Origin: Posidonia oceanica
Taxonomy: Eukaryota > Streptophyta > Magnoliopsida > Alismatales > Posidoniaceae
Length of the DNA: 64,000 nt
Reading direction: 5' to 3'
Assembly: GCA_037176725.1 (NCBI GenBank)
Contig: JAZBRS010000059.1
Span: forward strand, 7,427,001 to 7,491,000
Each line of letters begins with the position of its first letter. Positions within the stretch are counted from its first letter, which is position 1. Of this stretch, positions 58,399-64,000 are shown one piece after another. Both the position numbers and the translations under genes were made by a program. The notes below the pieces were generated by a model that saw nothing but the letters and a program-made list of their open reading frames with translations, ran no database searches and had not been told where the DNA came from.

Positions 58399-59254
58399 CT
58401 GCACACTTAGTAGAGTGATTAGATACTTTTTACGAAGACACGGTGGCGGTTAAGTCGTCCCTGCTTTGCCCTCGTCTACCTTCCCCACTACTAACTATAC
58501 TAGGAAGTAAATTGCTGGAAAGTAAATCATGCGAAAACAAAATACAGGACTTAAATGTAGGAAAGAAATTATTTACAAGGGTAGGGGGTTTGCCCCTAGG
58601 TTTGCCTCCACAGTGGAGGCGGTTCACCATCGGGCATTCAATCTATGGCCCTGGCCCCTTCTTGCTTAGAGGGGCAAGGCCGTAGGTTGCTGAAGAGACG
58701 GGTGAGCTTGCAGGCAAGGTCGGAGTCCTCTGCTTTAGTGTCTTTAGTGGAGGTTCCGGAGGAATCGCTTGCTTGGATGTCCGGAGGTACGGGAGTTTAA
58801 TCTGTGGCCCTGGTCCCTTCTTGCTTCGAGGGACAAGGCCGTAGATTGTTGAAGAGACAGGTGAGCTCGCAGACAGGATCAAAGTCCTCTGCTTCAGTGC
58901 CTTCAGTGGAGGTTCTGGAGGAATCGCTTGCTTGGATGTCCGGAGGTGAAGGAGCTTCTGGGGACGCAGGGAGAGCAGCAGGGACCTCTTCTATGCAAGG
59001 GGTTGATGCTTCTTCCTCAGGCTTCGTCCGAGCGTTGAGGATGGTTGGAACTTCTTCTAGACAGGGAGAAGGAGTTAGTGCCGTCTCGAGATCTATGAGA
59101 GTGCCGAGGATGACGGGCTTAGAGGCCTTTGCAGCTGTTGTTGTTGCTGGGAGGTTGGGAACTGTCTGACACTTGCTTGTCGTGCACTTGTAGCCCGACT
59201 AATATGAAGTGGTTGGCAAGTGACCATGCTAGAGGTTTGCTTGGATCTGGTTAC
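58399..59254 (-). other. Candidate intron between protease/G-patch and RT
   Basis: On the minus strand the donor is TTGG/GTAACC at 59254 and the acceptor TGTGCAG/GCTGG at 58399, with a branch-like TCTAATC (58417-58423) about 20 bp upstream of the acceptor. The protease/G-patch frame and the RT frame differ; removing these 856 bp joins them in phase (a glycine codon split 2+1). Ogre elements of the Tat lineage are known to carry an intron at this position. The donor is not a strong consensus. Confidence 0.55.
58637..58954 (-). repeat. 159-bp tandem duplication (53 codons)
   Basis: Two copies, 58637-58795 and 58796-58954, differ by scattered substitutions and have no length change. One minus-strand frame is open through the duplication (repeating SSPVSS, YGL and SKKGPGP), and one plus-strand frame is partly open. 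Both lie in the candidate intron, so coding is doubtful. Confidence 0.85.
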
Positions 59255-60051
59255 CCAAGGTACCCTAGCCCAGTACGACTGCGCTCCTCAGGCGTTTCAA
59301 GCGTGTCCCTCATTCCTTGTTCCTAGTGGCCAAGTCCTTTCCCCGGGGCGTATCCTATCTTGAGGAGGATCTCCCAAGGCCTTTTCATGTGGTCGGGGTA
59401 ATCATATTAATTTATATCAATACTCTTGGGAGCAAAGACCTTTTTGACATTGTTTATCGCCTTAGCAGTTGAGTCCCTGATCAATGGTGTTGGCATGGTA
59501 GTCGGGACTGTTACCAGGTGGGCTTCAGCTTCTACTAACTCGTCTCCCCGTATTTTGATGATTTTCCCTTGGTAAGGGAACTTCATGCATTGGTGGCGCG
59601 GGGAGGTGACTGCTTTGATCTCTTCGATCCATTGGCACCCTAAGATGAGCCGATACGAGATTGGGGCATCGACTATTATTAGTTCTGTTTTCATTTGGAG
59701 AGGGCCAATGGTAACCTTGACGGTGATCTTCCCCAAGGCTGCTTTTTTGTTGTTGTCGTACCCTGATACAGTTAAGGCTGCTAGGCATAATTGAGATTCT
59801 GTTAGCCTAATTAACTACAGGGTTTCTAGGGAGCATACGTTTAGAGTTGCCCCAGTATCCACAAGTACACCACAAAGTTTGTAACTGTTTATTACAATAG
59901 TAACACTTAAAGGTAAGGTCCTCCTCTCTGGAGGAGCTAACTCGGAATCGGTGAAGATGACCGTAGGCTCCATGAACACAGCAGCGGCAACGGCTGCCAG
60001 AGCTTCAACGGGCATGTCCTCCGGTACTTGGGCCTTCTTCAATACCTCCAT
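59255..60051 (-). pseudogene. Aspartic protease domain 2 and G-patch, Tat-like
   Basis: One frame holds FTDSELAPPERRTLPL, the active site GVLVDTGATLNVCSL, then (after a TAG at 59815) GYDNNKKAALGKITVKVTIGP, RLILGCQWIEE and FPYQGKIIKIRGDE. This is a complete retropepsin-like fold. After a TAA at about 59405 the frame reads RPWEILLKIGYAPGKGLG, a G-patch, an RNA-binding motif found after protease in several Tat elements. The frame differs by one from gag and domain 1 upstream, with a shift at about 60050. It ends at the candidate splice donor. Confidence 0.8.
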
Positions 60052-61106
60052 CAGGATATCCCGTGCTTCTCCGAGGCCCTAATCAGCTCGTAGATGGAGA
60101 TCTTTGCTTGTGTCTTTCTGAGCTGCTCCAGGATGTCGAAGGTGCCTTCTATCCTCCAGGGTATGTGGAACTCTTGTTGAGGCGAGGAAATGGCTCGTTC
60201 TGCATCAGGCAGAGGCGATGCGACTTGGTTGGAGATCCACCCTGTTCTTGTGATGGGGGCTTGCTGAGCTTGGTTGTGTTCTCCCTTGGCGTGGCCGGAC
60301 TTAAGCAAAGACAGAGGTTTCCTGAGAAGAGATTACCCCTAATTTATGGGCAGCTGAGATGAGCTTAACAATGCGGACCTCTGGACCTGGGTATACCCTT
60401 GGGTGGCTTGATCATTAGTGAACTGCTGGAATCCTTGGATACTTGGGGCTTCATTGTCCCAGTCATCAATCCAGCCGCCTGTGCCATTTGGTGCTGGATC
60501 TCCTATGTGAAATCCTGCCAGATAGGGTCCCTAGATCATTTCTAGGGTTGTTTCATAGTCTGTCTGGATAGTGATCATCTCCCCTTGGAACTTGAACTTT
60601 AATAGCTAGTGTGTCGGGGACGCAACTGCACATATTTTCGCCAGCCAAGTTCTTCCCAGGATCAATGGTTCTGCTAGTTCACATTCTACCACCATGACCT
60701 TGGTAATGCTGGTGAGGGGGCCAATGGTAATCGCTAGCTAAACTGTCCCTATCACCTCTGTCTGACTATTATCAAAGCCCTTGCAGAAGATCCTCTCCTT
60801 GGTGATCTCTTCTTCTTCGACGTCCAGGTAGTCGAGTGTGTTTAGGGAGCACGCACTGCGACTGGCCCCTGTGTCCACAAGTATGCCAGGGAGGAGGTAG
60901 CTGTTGACCTCTACAGTGATCACCAAAGGCCAGAGCTGTTTCTCTGGAGTGGGTAATTCTGAGTCCTTGAAGACTATATTTCTCCGCTCGTATTCTTTGA
61001 TAATCTTCCGGGCTAGTTCCAAGGGATCTGTCCTGCCATTTTGCTCTTGGGATTGACCTTCTCCTAGGAGGAAATTGAAGCACCTAAGGAGCTCCAGGTC
61101 AATCGC
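60052..61106 (-). pseudogene. Aspartic protease-like domain 1 and linker, Tat-like
   Basis: In the gag frame, FKDSELPTPEKQLWPLV leads to GILVDTGASRSACSLNTLDYL (active site), then FDNSQTEVIGTV, a TAG at 60738, LAITIGPL, EPLILGRTWLAKI and, after another TAG, FKFQGEMITIQTD. Order and wording parallel domain 2 (60051-59407) along the whole fold, so this is a duplicated protease. A linker follows with WIDDWDNEAPSIQGF and FDILEQLRKTQAKISIYELI (60051-60308), the stretch usually found just before protease in Tat elements. Which copy acted as the processing enzyme is not known. Confidence 0.75.
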
Positions 61107-63227
61107 CTAGCTTTCTTTGTCTGGTATTACCTCTATTGGGAATTCCCATTCTATGGATTCCTGTTCAGAGCACACCTCGACGTCATTGCTTTCCGCAATA
61201 GAGGAAGCCGGCTCCGATTCTGATTCAATTAGGCACATGGAGACAGTCTCAGCCTCTGGTGTACTGACTTCTGCCCCCAGGTGTGCCACCGGGTGGTTAG
61301 GCAGAGGGTTCTGGTGTATCTGCAGTTTGTGTTGTCCCGTCCTGGCCTCTTTTAACTTGTCTTTAAGGGCTGACCACATTATTTCTCTCTTGTCATTTAG
61401 ATCATATATTTTATCTTTTAACACATAACATTCTTCAAGTGTGTGCCCATTTTTCTGGTGGTATGCACAGTACTTGGACATGTTTGCGTTGGGAGCATTT
61501 GGCTTTGGCACTGGGAGTTGTAAGTCCCCACTTTCGACCAGCATTCTAAAGATGTCCGGGATCGTCTCTGGAAGTGGTGGGTAGCTCTGTCTCCTTGGTC
61601 CTCTAGGTGCCTGTGGAGAAGGAACATTGTGGTAGTCCCTCTGCCCTTGCGGAGGTGCTTTGTATTGGTTGTTGTTCTGCCCCTGTTGGGCATTTATCGG
61701 GGAATTAGAGTGCTGGGGTTGGAATTGCTGAAATGGCTGCCTCTGTTGTTCCATTTGATATTGAGGCTGCTGGAAGTGTTGCCCTTTCCATCCCCTTTGA
61801 TTCTGCGTGGTCAGCTGTGCCATGTTGCTAGTGACACCTTCTATTGTATGCCCCGCAGTCTTCTTCTGATTTTTTGTTTTGAGCTCCAAGAATGGCAGCT
61901 CTTCTCTGTTCCGCATCACCTTGGCGGCCCGCTCATATAACTGTGGATAGGTGTGGAAGTCCCCTACCAACAGTCCAGCTCTGAGTGCCCCCATGGTATT
62001 TCTTACGATTATTTCCACGGCTTGGCTTTTAGGTATGTAGCACTTTGACCTAGCGGCCATGTCCCTCCACCGGCTAGCGAAGGTGACGAAGTCCTCATTT
62101 GGCCTCATTCTCTCAACTGTGAGGTCGCCTGCAGTGGGTTTGTGTGGCACCCGGTGACTATACTGATTTAGAAATTTCTCTTCAATTATCCTAAAATCCT
62201 GGAGATGATAGGAAGTCAGGATGTCAAACCACTTTAAAGCTTCTCCCTCAAGCATCTTGAAGAAGAGGTATGTAGTGAGCCCAGCGTCATAACAGTATGG
62301 CAGAGTATCCATAGTGAAGGCAGCTATGTGGTTCCTGCAATCCTTTGCACCGTTATATCTCCTCATCTTTGGCATTTTAAACCCTGGGGGAAGGGCAAAG
62401 TGAGGGAACTTGGAGATGTCATAGCCGATGGGCGTCTTCGAAGTGACTCCGGCCTCTGTTAGTGCTTCGGTGATCATCTTCTTGAGATCTGTCCCTAGTG
62501 CAGCGTAATGCCCCTGGCTCGGGTGCTGGTGTGTCTGTGGGAATGGTGGTAGTGATGGGTTATGTTGCGGGGGAAAGAGGGATGATTGGGGTCGTGTAGG
62601 GTAGTATGGTGTGTTAATGGGAGGTTGTTGTGGATGGAAGAATGATGGTGGAGGCGGAGTGGGGTAGTATGGCGTGTTAGCGGGAGGTTGTGGTAGGTAT
62701 GAGGTTGCATATGGCGGAGTTGGATGGAGATAAGGGTAGGTGGGCATTGTGTGGTATGGTGGATAGGAGCCTTGGCTAGGGAAGGCAGGGTTAGGTATGG
62801 CATGTGTATAGACTGGCGTATGGAACAGGTGGTTGTGGTGTTCTTGGAGGGTGGAGGTTTGTGGGCTTGTGTGCGTGAAATGTTGTTGAGCCAGGGATTG
62901 TCGGACCTCGTAGGTCTCCTCCTCGGTTGGATAGGAGGTAGTCACAACGGGAGGCACAACGTTGGAAGTTGCCTCGGGATGTGTGAACTCGGGCGGGATG
63001 TTCATTGCTCGGGACTGATCCGCCTCCCTTCCTTCTTCATTTGTATCTGTGTGGTAATCGAAAGGGATGGAGGCGTGTGGGAATCTTCACCGGGCGGCGG
63101 CTCGTGGGAAGCTGAGGGTTCCTGGCCCTTCCGTCTGTGAGGTTGAGCCTCTGAAGGAAGACCCATCCGTGCCTAGGCTTTGCTGTGCCATGGAGGTAGA
63201 GGTAGAAGACATGCTCATGTGCTCCAT
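61107..63227 (-). pseudogene. gag, Tat-like
   Basis: The reading is open at 61107-63005. The same frame extends to an ATG at 63227 (MEHMSMSSTSTSMAQQ) through a single TGA at about 63090, so I place the original start there. Residues after MNIPPEF form a long Pro/Tyr/His-rich region with repeated ANTPYYPT and INTPYYPT. The Gag core follows (KFPHFALPPGFKMPKMRRYNG, LKWFDIL, FVTFASRWRDMA), then a Gln-rich stretch and a knuckle-like CAYHQKNGHTLEEC. An acidic tail ends at a stop (61107). Apart from the one TGA, the frame is intact. Confidence 0.85.
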
Positions 63228-64000
63228 TTTTCCTTTCTTTTTCTTTTTTTTTTTGTATTTTCTTTTTCTTTTTGCTTTTTTTTTTCTTTTGCTTTTCCTT
63301 TTCCTTTTTTTTTTGCTTTTGCTTTTTCTACTTTCTAGACTATTACAGAAGATTGAAAGGAAATTATAGACTCAAGGGACACTAATTAATATAGACTCGA
63401 TGGAATGAAAGAAAATTAATAGAAATTAAAACAATTCGAGCTTACAACCTCGTGAACAGTAACATGTATAATCCCTGCAATCAAGGCACTGAAACGTAAG
63501 GTCCCCTGTAGTTGCCTGTTTTATAGGCGGCCGGACAAGTCGCCGATTACACCGGCGACTGCACGAGGTGCCTTCTGAACAGGCAGATGTGCCTCTTGTT
63601 CAGTCAGCAACCCAGGTCTGTCTTGGACAGACCACGCAACAGTCAGGAAAGAAAATAAGAATAGGTTTCAGACAGTGTGTTGCTTTTACTTGTTTAAGTG
63701 TTTAATTAATGGATTGATTAATCAAACCTGCGTGGGTCACAAGTAACTGGGATTGGTTGGCTTTAAGGTACTCCTCCTTAACCTTCTCTAGGGTCCACCA
63801 AGAGGAGCCTAGATGGGGGGCTTGTCTCTCTAAAGAGGGACCCTCCACCTAGGATTCTGTCATTAGACTCGGCACTTAACAAACCATAAAGCAAGAAGTA
63901 AACACGAAATACTAAAGCGTGAAGTATCTACCAAGTTTTACTATTGGCTCAGGGAGAGAGGGGAGCCAACAACAATACTTGGGACACCTTGAGATCTTGA
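63228..64000. other. Leader and probable 5' LTR edge of the Tat-like element
   Basis: On the minus strand the 110 bp before gag are an A-rich tract with interspersed G (63231-63335). Further out lie a TATA-like CCTATAAAAC (63519-63527) and a perfect stem-loop (63538-63545 pairing with 63553-63560). A duplicated AAGAGG/GGGACC-type stretch (63795-63845) has no known meaning. I could not identify a primer-binding site. No gene is seen. Confidence 0.4.

Larger units (their letters stand above)
45601..64000 (-). mobile_element. Tat-lineage Ty3/Gypsy retrotransposon with antisense extra genes, LTR edges unresolved
   Basis: The minus strand gives gag, protease-like domain 1, protease domain 2, G-patch, a candidate intron, RT, RNase H, a second archaeal-type RNase H, then integrase. 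The extra RNase H before integrase is diagnostic of the Tat lineage. Beyond integrase, two plus-strand genes with plant-mobile-domain motifs occupy 48163-53722, where Tat elements are known to carry extra ORFs. I found no pair of matching LTRs: 63380-64000 and 45600-48160 do not visibly align. The left limit is placed where hAT sequence stops and the right limit is the window edge; both are uncertain. Confidence 0.7.

Noticed and set aside
63228..63369. Plus-strand frame ending in a long Phe/Leu run
   Set aside because: It is the T-rich tract read as codons; on the element's strand it is the A-rich leader.
45601..64000. Matching LTR pair for the Tat-like element
   Set aside because: The candidate ends at 45.6-48.1 kb and 63.4-64.0 kb do not align by eye, so no LTRs were called.

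Overview
This window is a repeat-rich piece of a flowering-plant nuclear genome. The evidence is GT-AG introns, several plant-specific LTR-retrotransposon lineages and a complete plant-only YABBY gene. The C-terminal wording of the YABBY protein ([22 protein letters not shown]) suggests a monocot, probably not a grass, but this is an impression and not a tree. The only intact host gene I can support is that YABBY transcription factor (16088-18151, minus strand, 7 exons, 228 residues). Almost everything else is transposable elements, most of them broken.

Layout. 1-9267: Ty3/Gypsy element of Athila type on the minus strand, running from its tRNA-Asp-type primer site through gag, protease, RT, RNase H and integrase to a decayed extra ORF; its 3' LTR lies outside the window. 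9268-13371: 5'-truncated, Sirevirus-like Ty1/Copia element on the plus strand (RNase H end, palindrome cluster, decayed extra ORF, repeated polypurine tracts, complete 3' LTR). 13372-13572: probable LINE tail. 13573-22259: the YABBY gene and its flanks. 22260-25060: a CACTA transposon end followed by an intron-containing fragment of a glycolate oxidase gene. 25061-45600: a hAT transposon split by an 18.3-kb non-coding LTR element (25631-43899), itself split by an 11-kb Tekay/Del chromovirus (29332-40326). Target-site duplications support both insertions (CTTCG/CTTCA and CCACC/CCACC). 45601-64000: a Tat-lineage Ty3/Gypsy element on the minus strand.

The Tat-like element is the most unusual object. 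It has two tandem aspartic protease domains, a G-patch, and a phase-matched candidate intron between protease and RT. It also has an extra archaeal-type RNase H. Downstream of its integrase, in antisense, lie two plant-mobile-domain genes; one has seven recognisable exons.

A second theme is short palindromes repeated in the non-coding parts of the elements. The Copia element and the unrelated Tekay element share nearly the same TCGGTCTACCGA cassette. The Athila-like element carries GGCGCC-type repeats, and the Tat-like element carries AGTCGCC/GGCGACT stem-loops. All coordinates and splice sites were read by eye from the sequence; family names come from motif recognition, with no database search.
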